From assembly GCA_021464415.1 (NCBI GenBank), contig CM038471.1:33515234-33579233 (forward strand): a stretch of 64,000 bases of DNA, read 5' to 3'. This document shows, piece by piece, positions 21,881-33,611 of the stretch. This DNA is from Lonicera japonica. Its lineage: Eukaryota > Streptophyta > Magnoliopsida > Dipsacales > Caprifoliaceae. The first letter of the stretch is position 1. The number at the start of each line of letters is the position of its first letter. The translations under genes and the position numbers were made by a program. Below the pieces are notes generated by a model. The model was not told where the DNA came from and made no database searches. It saw only the letters and a list, made by a program, of their open reading frames with translations.

Positions 21881-23529
21881 ATCATTTTTCTCATTTCACT
21901 CTAATTTTTGTTTTCCTTATTTAGAGACAAGCAATATGTATTTAGCTAGATTATGAAATTAGCTTTACAATGATACCAAGAATTCAAATATTGGACAAGA
22001 AGTAAATAAGTCATGAAATTTTGAAGTTATTCACTAAATACACGCTTTTTTTTTTTGACGAAAATCCGAACATCTTTTGATTTTCGAATTTTGTGGCGTG
22101 TTTTATGTCACTTTTTAGATCTGAGATTTTTACATGTTTAAAAGGACATGCATGCAAGTCTCATATCTTTTATTTGATGTCAAAATAGATTATTTATTAT
22201 TTTTCATAAAGTTTGTAATTTAGAGCTTAAAATATAAGATTTTAATCTTTCCGTGTTAATAAATATGTATCTCAAAAAATACTTGATAAAAACCTTAGGT
22301 TCCACTTGGAAATGGAACTATACTCAAAAACCAACGTTGTATTAAAATCCTACCCTCTAATTACTTTTACATTAGTACGTTGGAATAAAATTTAAAAGTT
22401 AGATGCACGACCATAATTCTATTTGACAACACATTGTTTACACTTTTAACAATGGGTATCGGTAAAGGCACCCTTAACAATTTATTTCTTGTACATAGTC
22501 TTCATGGACATTTTCAAAATTAATTGTGAAGAAACTATAAGATGTTATTGTACACTGTACAAATTTCAGAGTCCCCTAATTATAGAGGATTCGAGTCTGC
22601 TTTCACGCTCCTAATTAATTATTTTTAATATTATAATTATTCTTTTAATTAAATTTCTGACTCCATCCCTACGCGCATGAAAATAAGATAGCGTAAAAAG
22701 AAAGCTAAAGCTTAAAACCAGATGTCACATAAATGAATTTAATGCCATGTTTGTTACATGCCCTCACCTATTTAATTTCCTTTGCTTAATTCTTCATTTA
22801 TGTCACCATATCCATACCAATAATTGACAGCCCACTCAAATTTAATTCTTGCTCACCACTACTGCGGTCCAACACTTTGGCACCACCAGCTTACACGTTC
22901 CATGCTTTTGAACTTTTCCCACATTGACTATCCATCTACACACATCGTCCTATCATAAAGTAAGTTAAGTAATCGCTTAAGGTCTAGACGTATATAAAGA
23001 TTTTTATTTTAAATGATATAAATGTTAATTTTATAGTAATTCAAGTTAAAAAAATTAAATTTAATGATATCATTATATATATAATTATTAGTTTATTTGA
23101 AATTAATTTTTTTTGTATTAATATAATACATTTATACAAAGTTAAAATTTGATAAACATTCTAAACGTTTATTTATTTTTATTGCATAAAATACTGACTT
23201 TTATTAGACCGTCTCTATCTATTAATACACGGCCTGGCAAGTTGTAACAACCTTGCCCCTTGTGACTCCATTCTGGCCCCACTCGGCCGAGCTAATATTT
23301 TTTTCAAAGAGGTATAATTTCAATATTAATGTTATTTTTTATAAAAAAAATAAAAAAATAATACTAATATTACTTTTGTTCATGATTAGGTGGGGCGAGA
23401 TTAATACTACTAGGCTGTATTTTTTTAACAAAATTTTAAAATTATGTAATTTGATAAATCATAAGATTTAGAAATCTATGATTTTTAATTTAGGTGTTGA
23501 TTTTAAAAAATAAAAAATGTTCAAAATAC
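21247..23529. repeat. 2.3-kb segmental duplication, copy 1
   Basis: AAATTTAGTTCCTACCTAGA to AAAAATGTTCAAAATAC is matched along its length by 24961-27242 with many small indels. Landmarks include CATGATGGCAAA, TTTAGATCTGAGATTTTTAC, AAGGACATGCATGCAAGTCT, AAAGCTTAAAACCAGATGTC and CACCAGCTTACACGTTCCAT. No coding gene is evident in either copy. What the unit was originally is not known. Confidence 0.9.
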
Positions 23530-23949
23530 AAAGAAAAAGTCTTAGTGGTCAATAGACGAGAGAGGGGATTAAAAAGAGATGAATTAAATTCAAACTCCGT
23601 AATTCAACACGGGATTCCAAAATCCCTACCTTTTGAGCGAATTATGAAATCATGTAATTTACAGGATTTCAAAATCTGGTGGAATTTTAAAATATTGAGA
23701 CTTATCCAAAAAAAAACTCATAATTACGTAAATCACGTGATTTACCAAATCTTGTGTCAAAATCACGCAAAAAGAAAAAATCCTTAGTAAATTTTACAAA
23801 TTAAAAGGGGCAAACTTAACTAATATACATAGAGTAATAATTTTGCCCCTTCTATGTTTTCAAAAAATTGTGCAGTGATAGTATTATTTGTTATGTATAA
23901 ATATATTGCACCTTATTGAATCTTTCAAGGGTTTTTTTTAATTGGATAT
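23530..23949. other. Unique sequence between duplicated blocks
   Basis: AT-rich with a 97-codon open frame at 23494-23787 that begins inside the duplication and has no family resemblance. Nothing else seen. Confidence 0.4.
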
Positions 23950-24690
23950 TAAAAAATGAGGTTTGTTTGAGAAAGTTTTTTGCAAAAGAATGAGTGAATG
24001 ATATTTTTGTAAATTAAGAGTTTATATTTGACCGGATTTCAAAAGGAGTTAACTTTGCAGTATATTTTCAAATTGTAATTTTTATATTATCGTATAAAAT
24101 TAAAATTGCACTACATTTTTTTGGTACATTTCTATTTCTAAGTGTTTAATTGATGGTGTTTTTGAGTTATTCCAACAAAGTACAAGTTTAAACCCTTTTT
24201 TTAGTCTAAATCGAGCAATGTCCAGGTCAGCTTTCGCGCACCTCGACGGTACAAGTTTAAACCTATTCATTAATAAAAACACACATGATAACTTTTTAGA
24301 ATATGCAAAGTTAAGTTTGCAGTAATTATTTTCAATACATTACTATGTATTGGGGTTTATTTGACATTGCTTCTATAATTACCCCAGTGACAAAAAATAT
24401 ACCTATTAAAAACTAAAAATACATCATACAAAACAAATTTGCATTAATTGTATTAGATTGCAAAGTTAAGTTTACACTAAACATAAATTCAATCAAAACT
24501 CTCATTTTTAAAATACAATTGATAAACAGGGAGCCTAACACTGAATCTTTTTTGAAAAAAATACTACTCCCTAATTTTTTTTCAAAAAACATTCTCATGG
24601 AGGGGGTTTTTAAACATTTTCAAAATTTTTTTTATATAAGAAAAATTTACAACCTTTTAAACTTCTGTGGTGATGTCTCTTAAAAAGAAA
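23950..24690. repeat. Dispersed repeat X, copy 1
   Basis: An AT-rich non-coding repeat with words ATATTTTTGTAAATTAAG, TTTCAAAAGGAGT, GCAAAGTTAAGTTTGCAGTA, TGGGGTTTATTTGACATT, AAATACAATTGATAAACAGGGAGCC and CATTCTCATGGAGGGGGTTTTTAAAC. Partial copy at 27243-27605 and an interrupted copy at 34965-39075. No ORF and no clear termini; class unknown. Confidence 0.8.
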
Positions 24691-24704
24691 AATATAAATT
24701 TACA

Positions 24705-24890
24705 ACCTTTTCCCAGCCGAGCAAGGATGATTAATAGTTTTCGAAGAAACATGCACATATTTAAATGGAGGCGACAATGAAGAGTTGAAAAGATTAGTGT
24801 TCTTTTTTGATGAATAGATTTCTTTAAGATGAACAGTGTTAGGGGTTGTTGGTTTAGCAAAACATGTATTTTTATTTATTTAGGGAAAAG
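24705..24890. repeat. Segmental duplication, small block, copy 2
   Basis: Counterpart of 19826-20036 (CGAGCAAGGATGATTAATAG onwards). Here it precedes the main duplicated block by only about 70 bp, including a MITE-like AAGAGCATCTCCAATCATCT. Confidence 0.85.
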
Positions 24891-24960
24891 ATAAGAGCAT
24901 CTCCAATCATCTTGTATAAATTTTGTGTAAATCTTATGTGTCAAAGTGGGATTTACACAA

Positions 24961-27242
24961 AAATTTAGTTCCTACCTAGAAGCAAATTAAAATTATAACT
25001 TTAATTACATATTCATGATGGCAAACAAAAAAACAAAACATTGAATATTCGATCTTCCTTTGACTTAAAAGAATTGAGATCGAAGGAATGATGTTTGTTG
25101 CCTCCATTAATTCTTAATTAGTTATTTAAGTTCCAATATTGTTTTATTTTTATTTTTTTATACCCCTCATTGTATAGAAAAAAAGAAAAGAAAATAGTAA
25201 ACTCATTTGTTGAAAAAAATTATTCTAATGTTATGATGCACTAATATAAATTAATTCTGCCAAGTTTTATAGTATTGTATATTTTTGATAGATAATGAAT
25301 CTATAGTACTTGTATCAATAAATCTTTTTACAAATTAAGAAAATAGCTAGAGTATTAAGGAAGTATATTCTAATTAGGAAACTAATTATTAAAGAAGTAT
25401 ATTCTAATTAGAAAACTAATTTTCAAAGTAAATATATTTAAAAGATTATTAATTGATGGATATACTTCTCAATTTTTATAAGGAAGTTTTGAGAAATTTA
25501 TTGCAAGGTTAGCATAAATTAAGGGTGGATAAACTGCAAAAATCCGCGGATGGAAATAAAATTATCCAAAAAAAATACGTTGAGGGATGCCCATTTTTGA
25601 GATGCATCCAATATGTATTTAGTTAGATTATGAAATTAGCTTTTCAATGATACCAAGAACTCAAATTTTGGACAAGAAGTAAATAAGTCATGAAATTTTG
25701 AAGTTATTCACTAAATACATGCATTTTTTTTCGACGAAAATCTGAACATCTTTTGATTTTCGAATTTTGCGGTGTGTTTTATGTCACTTTTTAGATCTGA
25801 GATTTTTACATGTTTAAAAGGACATGCATGCAAGTCTCATATCTTTTATTTGAAGTCAAAATAGAATATTTACTATTTTTTTGTAAAGTTTGCAATTTAG
25901 AACTTAAAATATAAGATTTTGATCTTTCTATGTTAATAAATATGTATCTCAAAAAATACTTGGTAAAAATCTTAGGTTCCTCTTGGAAATGGAAGTATAC
26001 TTAAGAACCAACGTTGTGTTAAAATCTTACCCTCTAATTCACCAGATGTTTTTGCAACTATCGAAATTCGACCTGAGGAGCCTCCCAGTCGAACTCAGCG
26101 CTGATCCCAGTACACTACCACTAGGCCACTTGCTGGTGGTTACCATAATTCTATTTGAGAGCGCATTGTTTACACTTTCAACAATTTATTTCTTAGTCCT
26201 CATGAACATTTTTAAAATTAATTGTGAATAAACTATAAGATGTTATTAGTATACTGTAAAAATTTCAAAGTCCCCTAATTGTAGAGGATCTGGGTCCACT
26301 TTCACGCTCCTAATTGATTTTTTTAATATTATAATTATTTTGTCATCTAAATTTCTAACTTCATCCCTGCGAGCCTGAAAGAAATGACAGCGTAAAAAGA
26401 AAGCTAAAGCTTAAAACCAGATGTCACATAAATGAATCCAATGCCATGTTTGTTGAATGCCCTCACCTATTTAATTTCCTTTGCTTAATTCTTCATTTTT
26501 TGTCACCATATCCATACCAATAATTGACAGCCCACTCAAATTTAGTTCTTGCTTACCACTACTCCTAACACTTTGGCACCACCAGCTTACACGTTCCATG
26601 CTTTTGAACTTTTTCCACATTGACTATCCGTCTATAGACACGGCCCTACCGTAAAATAAGTTAGACAATCGTGTAAGATCTTTATTTTTAATAATATAAG
26701 TGCCACTTTATAATAATTAAAGTTAAAAAAAATAATGATATATTTTATATATAATTATTAATTTATTCAAACTATAAATTTTTTTTTATATTTATATAAT
26801 ACGTCAAAATTTATTTATTTTTATCGTCTATGATCCCAACTTTTATTAAACCGTCTGTCTATCTATTATCTCTCTTGCCCCATCATCTGCCCCATATTTC
26901 TCTAATTTTAATACACGTAGCTAGTAACATTACATCATTTTGGCCCTTGTCACTCCATTTTGGCCCCACTCAGCCGAGCCAAATTATTTTTTTTAAAAAG
27001 GAACTATTTTAAATTTTTAATACTAATGTTATTTTTTATAAATTAAAAAAAAATCCTAATACTAATATTATTTTTGTTTATGATTAGGTGGGGTAGATTA
27101 ATACTTTTAGGCTGTGTTCTTTTCATGAAATTTTGAAATTATGTGATTTGATAAATCATAAGATTTAGAAATATGTGATTTTAAAATCTCATGATTTTAA
27201 AATTAGGTGTTAATTTTAAAAAATTAAAAATGTTCAAAATAC
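24961..27242. repeat. 2.3-kb segmental duplication, copy 2
   Basis: Partner of 21247-23529. It differs by small indels and by a SINE-like insertion at about 26041-26141 that is absent from copy 1, showing the duplication is older than that insertion. Confidence 0.9.
26041..26143 (-). repeat. tRNA-derived SINE
   Basis: The minus strand reads AAGTGGCCTAGTGGTAGTGT (A-box: TGGCCTAGTGGTAG), then a B-box-like AGGTCGAATTTCGATAG. The 100-bp block is exactly what is missing from the otherwise matching sequence near 22365 in duplication copy 1. It is not a tRNA gene: no cloverleaf can be completed. Confidence 0.75.
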
Positions 27243-27605
27243 TGAGATTTTGTGCAAAGTTAAGTTCGCACAAAATATACTTGTTAAAAATTTAAAACAC
27301 ATCATAGCAAAAAAAAATTCCATTAACTGTATTAAATTGCAAAATTAAATTTACACAAAACAAAATTTTGTACAAAGTTAAGTTCGTACAAAATAAAATT
27401 TTGATCAAAACTCCCATTTTAAAATACAATTGATAACTGGGAGCCTACATTAAGTTCTCATTTCAGAAAAATATTATTCCCTGATTTTTCTTATAAAACA
27501 TTGTCATGGTGGGGTTTTTTAAACATTTTCAATTTTTTTTATAATTTTTTTTAAAAACCTTTTGAATTTTTGTGAGCATGTCTCTTAAAAAGAAAAACAT
27601 ATATA
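27243..27605. repeat. Dispersed repeat X, copy 2 (partial)
   Basis: Matches the second half of copy 1 (GCAAAGTTAAGTT, CAAAACTCCCATTTTAAAAT, ACATTGTCATGGTGGGGTTT, GTCTCTTAAAAAGAAAAA). It directly follows duplication copy 2. Confidence 0.75.
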
Positions 27606-29824
27606 TAGATACAAACTCTAATTGTGCAAGCAATGAGATTATTAGTACAAAGATACAAAGAAAACAACATGCTACAATTGCAGGCTTTCCTTGATTAACT
27701 AATTTTAAACTTGTTAATTGTTTTTATACCAAAAAAAAATGAAATTTATATTTTGGTCCCGAAATTTTAAATTCTGAATCCGCCTCTGCTTTATAATATA
27801 TTAGTGTACAGCTAAATTATTTATTATAATCATGTTGTGCATCCATTGCATAGGAGCTATATTACAAAGTTGCATAAAAATAAGTAGACATTATCTCTTA
27901 ACAGAACAAAAATGATTCGGTTTTGCTAATTTTAGAACGAGATCCGTATCGAATATGAACCATAACCAAACATGTAGAAACAATTGTCAATTCCTGGGTC
28001 ATCTTTTGATTCCCTTTCCCTTTCTTTTTTTTGAAGCTTTTGATTCCCTTTCCTTGATAACTTAACAATAATACTTCATGGATCCTTTTATTTTTACTAT
28101 AATTTAGAGAAACATTTATATTCTTTGGCTTTTCCACCGCACATTCAAAAAAGCAAATTTAGCTTAAAATGCATACAGTGCAACATATAAAAGTGTAAAA
28201 AGGCAACCAAAAAGTTAAAGCAATGCTTAGGCAATACACAAAGTATTGTCTAAGTTCTAACAATCTTTAGATGATACACTGTGTATCGTCTTATACATTT
28301 TTATAAAAAAAAATAAAAACCCTTGTACATTACATAGTGATATTGATCGAGCCCAAGGACGATACATTGTTGTTCTCCTAAGCCAATTCAATCAACCAAT
28401 CAATAGAGGCAATTGACCCCTTGGACGTTACAATATTGAAGATCAAAGTAGTATATAGTACTATAGGGCAAAATTGAAGTTATATCGGTGTAACATTAGT
28501 AAGTTTTACGCATGGTCATAATATTTTTCAGATTTTTAAGATATAAATCTACCATTTGAATGAGATATCTATATATATGTAGCTATTCGACCACTTTGCT
28601 TAATTTCTCTTAATTCTATAAGACACATAATTTAAGGCAAAGTATGATTGTGAATAGGGAGTTTTGAATTTTGAATTAATTTAATTTTTGGCATATATTT
28701 TTGACACGTAATAATTATAAAATCTAACAATTAGTTTGTTGATTACAAAATTTGTTTTAAATCAAGTGTAACTATAAATTATAATATAACACTTTGTTTC
28801 AAAATAGAAGTTATAATTACCCGGCCATAAGCAATTCCTTAGTCGATTCAATCTACACTTACTAGTTCCCAGTTCGAATCAAGTTGGTGCAGTGGTTAAC
28901 TCAATTGGTCAGCAATCTCTCATATTCTAATGTGATTGTTTGATTTATTTTGTTGGTTTCACTTGAGTTTCTAATGCTATGTTTAACCTTTTTCTTCTTT
29001 GATACATGCGATAAATTTATTCCACTAAATCTTATGGGCGAAAGAGGATTTCATGTGCACAATAATCATTGAATCAAAGTTTAGGTGAGAGAAGGCTATC
29101 TAAATTTATTATCAAGACATGTCACAAGATTTAGCGAACACTTACGGTGTTTCTTACAAATTTCTCACAATCCAAATATAATTAAATAATTATATTCGAT
29201 TTTTCAATCCGACGCGTCAAACACAACTTTATAGATCACCCACCAAAAAATACTACCGCCAACTGCGATCGTTCAATTGACTTGTGTGCACTTGAAATTC
29301 TCTTTCTAATGGTGTCCTTAAATCCATTAATCAAATACAACAATAGAAGCGGGAAGAAGTCGATGAGGATAACAAGTTGTAGCAGCATGATGACGGAGAA
29401 TGATAAGTGTTTTTAGGTGTTCTCTGTGCCTAGGGCAAGATTTGTGATGTAATTTGATTAAAAGAACAAATGCAAAAGATAAATTTTACCTTTTTAAGTT
29501 CAAATGATCTCTTGGAACGTGTTGGTGTTGGAAAAGAGGCTATGATTTATTAAGCAGCGGTACAACGAATCTTATTTTTTAAAACCATAAAATATATTTA
29601 AAACATCGAAAATTAGGATAAACCACCTATTCAAATTTCAAGGTAACTGTTATTTGCATATTATAAAATATTTAAAAACATTCTCTTTGTTTATTTGTCT
29701 GTTGACAAGTGAACAAATATATGTTATTCATCCGATGAGAAACAAGTAAAAACTTGAAAATGTTTTATGTGCTTGTTATCAGATAAGTATATAAGTATAG
29801 GGAAAGGATATTAAGTGGACTAAC
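27606..29824. other. Intergenic, no gene recognised
   Basis: Contains a possible hAT-type terminus (TGAATCCGCCTCTG near 27774) and a tRNA-like word AGTTCGAATC near 28872 next to TGGTGCAGTGGTTAAC, perhaps a decayed SINE. Open frames (for example 27898-28137 minus) lack family features. Confidence 0.45.
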
Positions 29825-30046
29825 TTTTTGGTCCTTAAATGTGGACCGGTCATTTTGAAGGAGTAAACGAATGAATTTTTTAATGAAACTTGGTAAAGAC
29901 GATCTCCATGATTAATAGATCACCACCGCCAATTTATGAAAATTGGCAGAGATGATCTACTAATCATGGAGCATCTTCACCAAGTTTTATAAAAATATTC
30001 ATCTGTTTACCCCTCAAAATGATTGGTCCGTATTTAAAGATAAAAA
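29825..30046. mobile_element. Foldback MITE (~220 bp perfect-length hairpin)
   Basis: The two halves are reverse complements over almost the full length: TTTGGTCCTTAAATGTGGACC and CATTTTGAAGGAGTAAAC on the left pair with GTTTACCCCTCAAAATG and GGTCCGTATTTAAAGA on the right. The turn is near 29935, where CCAATTTATGAAAATTGG itself pairs. No coding content; termini and target duplication are unclear. Confidence 0.85.
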
Positions 30047-31042
30047 AAAAGGTATAAATATATATTCGCTTATCATTAAACAAATAACATGAAATTATTT
30101 ACCTATTATTAGATAAATAAAAAATAACGTTACCGAGTATTTTATAAAGTGTATGAAGTGGTTACCAATTTTAAAGTGTAAACAATCTACATATTAGTGA
30201 TATTTTGGGGGAAAAAAAAAGTGCTGCACACTTCCTATGGAACGTGTCGTCTTTATTCTTCTACAATCCCCATAACAAAAGCATTTTACTTTCGCAGTTT
30301 TCAAATAAAAAAGTATATCCCCTTGATTTTTGGGAGCAATTCCTGGACTCTCCTTATCCACATCAAATCATGTTAGTCTCTCTCCGTCACTGTAATTTTC
30401 CATCATTTTCTTTTCATTTTTCCAGGGAAATATTTTACCATTTAAACATATTAAATTTCACCCAAAAGTTATGAGATATTGCGCAAATAATTATAACTAT
30501 TGTCAAAAAGATATAAGAACATTAATTTAAAAATATATAATATAATTTTTTAATAAAATATTATATTTTAATAAATATATAATTACTTTTACAACAAAAA
30601 CGTATTTAGGGGAGTCCAAGAAGGTTTTAGCTTAGTCTTCTAAAAATATATTGAATAATATTTTATATATTTTTATTATAGATTAAGCTTATAACCGGGT
30701 CATAGACTCCTTTATAAAGTTTATCGTATAACTTAAGTTGACGGCTCAAACTCTTCCTATAGTAATATTTTATTTTAATTTGCATTTTCTTCCTTTAGCC
30801 TTACCTTATGATTTTAGCCCACCTCTCTCTTAAATCCTGAATCCGCCTTTATTTGACAATAAAAATGGCGAAAGTTATATAGCATTAGAAATGAACGCCA
30901 AATACATAGAGAGAACAAAAAAAAAAGTTAAATATATATATATATATATATATATATTAAATACTCAAATTACCAAAACTACCCCTCGTCAAGTAGGTGA
31001 GCCCTAATTCGCATATACTCCGCCAACAAAATCAAACACCAA
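30047..31042. other. Intergenic with (TA)n microsatellite
   Basis: AT-rich; a TA run lies at about 30931-30957. An 89-codon frame at 30205-30474 is not recognisable as a protein family. TGAATCCGCCTTTATTTGA near 30838 resembles a hAT terminus. Confidence 0.45.
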
Positions 31043-31064
31043 ACCACGTGACTCGTCACGTGGT
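31043..31064. promoter_or_regulatory. Perfect inverted pair of G-boxes
   Basis: ACCACGTGAC-TC-GTCACGTGGT: a 10-bp perfect inverted repeat containing two CACGTG G-box cores 14 bp apart, targets of bZIP and bHLH factors. It lies 3' of the minus-strand small gene, so its client is unclear. Confidence 0.6.
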
Positions 31065-31230
31065 CAACATCACTACCGCTAAATATCAACATTGATAAAT
31101 CCGCCGTAATAATCGCCATCGCCGGCGACGGGGCCGGCAACACCGAATTCCGGCGATCTCACACTCCAGAAAGATGCATCATACTATCACTCTGTGGATA
31201 TCGAAACTATAGATACAAGAGACATAGAGA

Positions 31231-31527
31231 TCAGACAGTACATCCGCAAAACACGAAGAAAAAACAGAGCATCGATACGAGAGCCACGGACTCAAAGGCG
31301 GTGATGAAGGACCACATCACCGTGTCGACGACCGAGAAATCGACCTCCTGCAACCATCCACGGATGTCTTGTGGGGTCCACACGGCGAGGCTGGACCTCT
31401 CTGGGGACCAGATCGGCGAGAAGCACGAGGAGATTAGCCTCGGCCACCGGAAAACCGAAGTCGGCAGTGAGAAATTGACGTCGATCCACCGGAAAGCCGA
31501 CGACGATGACCATCTCCAGCTAGACAT
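31231..31527 (-). CDS. Small single-exon protein with C-terminal transmembrane segment, unknown function
   Basis: 98 aa from ATG at 31527 to TGA at 31231, uninterrupted. The sequence is GC-richer than all its surroundings. The first 65 residues are rich in Trp, Arg and Ser (SAFRWIDVNF, RWPRLISSCF, VWTPQDIRGWLQEVDF). Residues about 70-97 form a hydrophobic segment (SFITAFESVALVSML, FFFVFCGCTV) ending two residues before the stop, consistent with a tail anchor. The start is preceded by a GA-rich leader and a TATA box at a sensible distance. It resembles short uncharacterised plant membrane proteins I cannot name. Coding is supported by composition, promoter architecture and the terminal membrane segment; no homology search was possible. 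The overlapping minus frame at 31292-31513 is a shadow. Confidence 0.7.
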   Translation of the reverse strand: MSSWRWSSSSAFRWIDVNFSLPTSVFRWPRLISSCFSPIWSPERSSLAVWTPQDIRGWLQEVDFSVVDTVMWSFITAFESVALVSMLCFFFVFCGCTV

Positions 31528-31529
31528 CT

Positions 31530-31645
31530 GTCCCTCTCTCTCTCTCTATAATTTTTCTCTCTCTAAAAATCTCTCTATCCCTGTGTGTATTTCTCTCTCC
31601 CACTCTCGAGCTCGTTCTAGTAGTAAAAAGGCGATTTATATAATC
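31530..31645 (-). promoter_or_regulatory. Promoter and GA-rich leader of the small minus-strand gene
   Basis: Read on the minus strand: TATATAAAT (31642-31634), then a run of AGAGAG repeats (31560-31530) leading to the ATG. CT/GA-rich leaders are common in plant 5' UTRs. Confidence 0.6.
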
Positions 31646-33304
31646 ATTTTAAAATTTTGTGGGGGGTTTTATACTGTGTGCGTGCGGGTGTAATTTGTAA
31701 ATCAAGCCGACCTGACAAAATCCAACCACACAAAATTATAAATTACTAAGGTAAGCCCGTGCCATCTGACACAGCCCACCAATTTTTTTTTAACAAAAAA
31801 ATATTCGAGATGTATTATTTATTTTAAAATGTATTTAAAAAATTTACACATAAAAATGAAAATTTTGTTTTCGTTATTTCATACTCTTTAATAAAAAAAA
31901 CATTTTTCTTATTATATAGATAGAATAAAAGCAAAGTTAACTTAAAAAATTATTTACAAACGAAATTATGAAAAAAGTTTAAATAATCAATATTTTCATT
32001 TAAAAGTATTAGACGGGCAATATAATTTATAGGAAATATAGATATATGACCGTTCTTATTTGGTCCAAATTAAATCAAAATACCATATTTTTTACAATAC
32101 AAATATCTTCAATTTCTTCAATAAAAACTATAAAACATTAATAATCTAACAAAATAACATTTTTGTTAAAAATAATACTTTTTTTTTCCAGTATTTCAGA
32201 GAATACCATTTTATTTTATTTTTAAAAAAGGAAGACAATAATGATAATTTGTGAATTGCTATCTTTTAAGAAATTTATTAAATTTAACATTTAGTACTAG
32301 TAAATATTACATAATTGCCACAAACTATTTAAATCATTAGATTTATGCAAATAGTTTCTGACCGTAAGCTATTTTAAGCATATAAATTTTTGTTATATAT
32401 TATTTTGCTAGAATGATATTTTTTTGTTCTGTACAACGCAAGAATGATAATTAAAATTAATTAAATTTGGTCTATAACCAAATATATAATAACAATGTTA
32501 ATATTCATATCTATTATTATCAAAAATATCTTGTACTCTGACGAAGACATAATTAATTTAACAATAAGTGTAGATAATGGATAAGTGTTGTTGTGAGATA
32601 TATTGATTACACCCCAAAAGAAAAAAAAACTTTTAATTTAAAAATTATATAAGAAAAACGAAAGTCTAAAATAATTTATTTGTTATGAAAGTGAGAATTC
32701 TTTTTTTAAGAAGTTTTACTTAAATCATAATATGAAAGTAACATAAATTTAAAATCATCAAAATGTTAACTTATATAGGTAAACAAATTATTTTTTTATA
32801 CATTATTTTATAATAATAATGGATCTTATTTTATAGATATTCATGAGTATGTTTTAAATATATATTTTTTTATTAAAAATATATACTTTAATTAAAAGTT
32901 ATTATATTTTTAAGTTTAAAGAAAAAAGAGAGAGAAAATGGGTTTGTTTTGATTGTGTATGGGTGGAGTATATTAGTGGGTGGAGTACTTTAATCTAAAT
33001 GTGCAAAATGAGTAGAAATAAACAAATCTAAGGTGGAGAATGCTTCTTGGAGATAAACCACATTCTAGGGTCTAAAATGTGTGTAAAATAAATAAATTTA
33101 TCAAACTAAATCTAGACCTCTTGTTAGGTAGAATTTCAAAAGCTCTTTAATTAAAGAAAATCCTTTCCTTATTATATAGATTAGACCGATCTTTATTGAG
33201 TTCGGATTACTATCAAATGGACATAATAAAACACAATTAATAACAAATTGTATTCGTATTTATTAGTCAAATCCGTCAAGATCTACTAGACATGTGAAGA
33301 GTAA
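31646..33304. other. Intergenic, very AT-rich, no gene recognised
   Basis: Homopolymer and AT-rich sequence; no frames of note and no element ends that I could pair. Confidence 0.5.
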
Positions 33305-33611
33305 AGCCTCGTTTGATTTATGGAAAGAAAATTAATTTTCTTATCTTTCTCATAGAAGTGAGAAACTAAACCTCCTATTTTGTGTTTGGTAAATCATAGA
33401 AAGTATTTAGATATGGATATTGTTGTCCAAAAAGTTTGTAATAAATGCTAAAAAATCATAAAAAAAAATTAATCCCATAATTTTTGAAAGGAATGATTTT
33501 ACCATCTACTTTTTTCCTCTGTCAAGAAAGTATTTACGAAATTTGTTCTTACCAAACAAATAAAAGAATTCATTTCCTTAGTATTCAAATTCGCGAACCA
33601 AACAATGCCTA
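33305..33611. mobile_element. MITE with AGCCTCGTTTGAT/ACCAAACAATGCCT ends
   Basis: The left end AGCCTCGTTTGATTTATGG and the reverse complement of the right end TAGGCATTGTTTGGTTCGCG match at most positions. About 300 bp, non-coding. Tourist- or hAT-like; target duplication not clear. Confidence 0.55.

Noticed and set aside
26041..26143. tRNA gene on the minus strand
   Set aside because: A- and B-box-like sequences are present, but acceptor and anticodon stems cannot be formed, and the block behaves as an insertion; called a SINE instead.
31301..31693. 130-codon plus-strand frame
   Set aside because: It is the antisense shadow of the GC-rich minus-strand gene and then runs through the CT-rich leader; the minus frame has the TATA box and terminal membrane segment.
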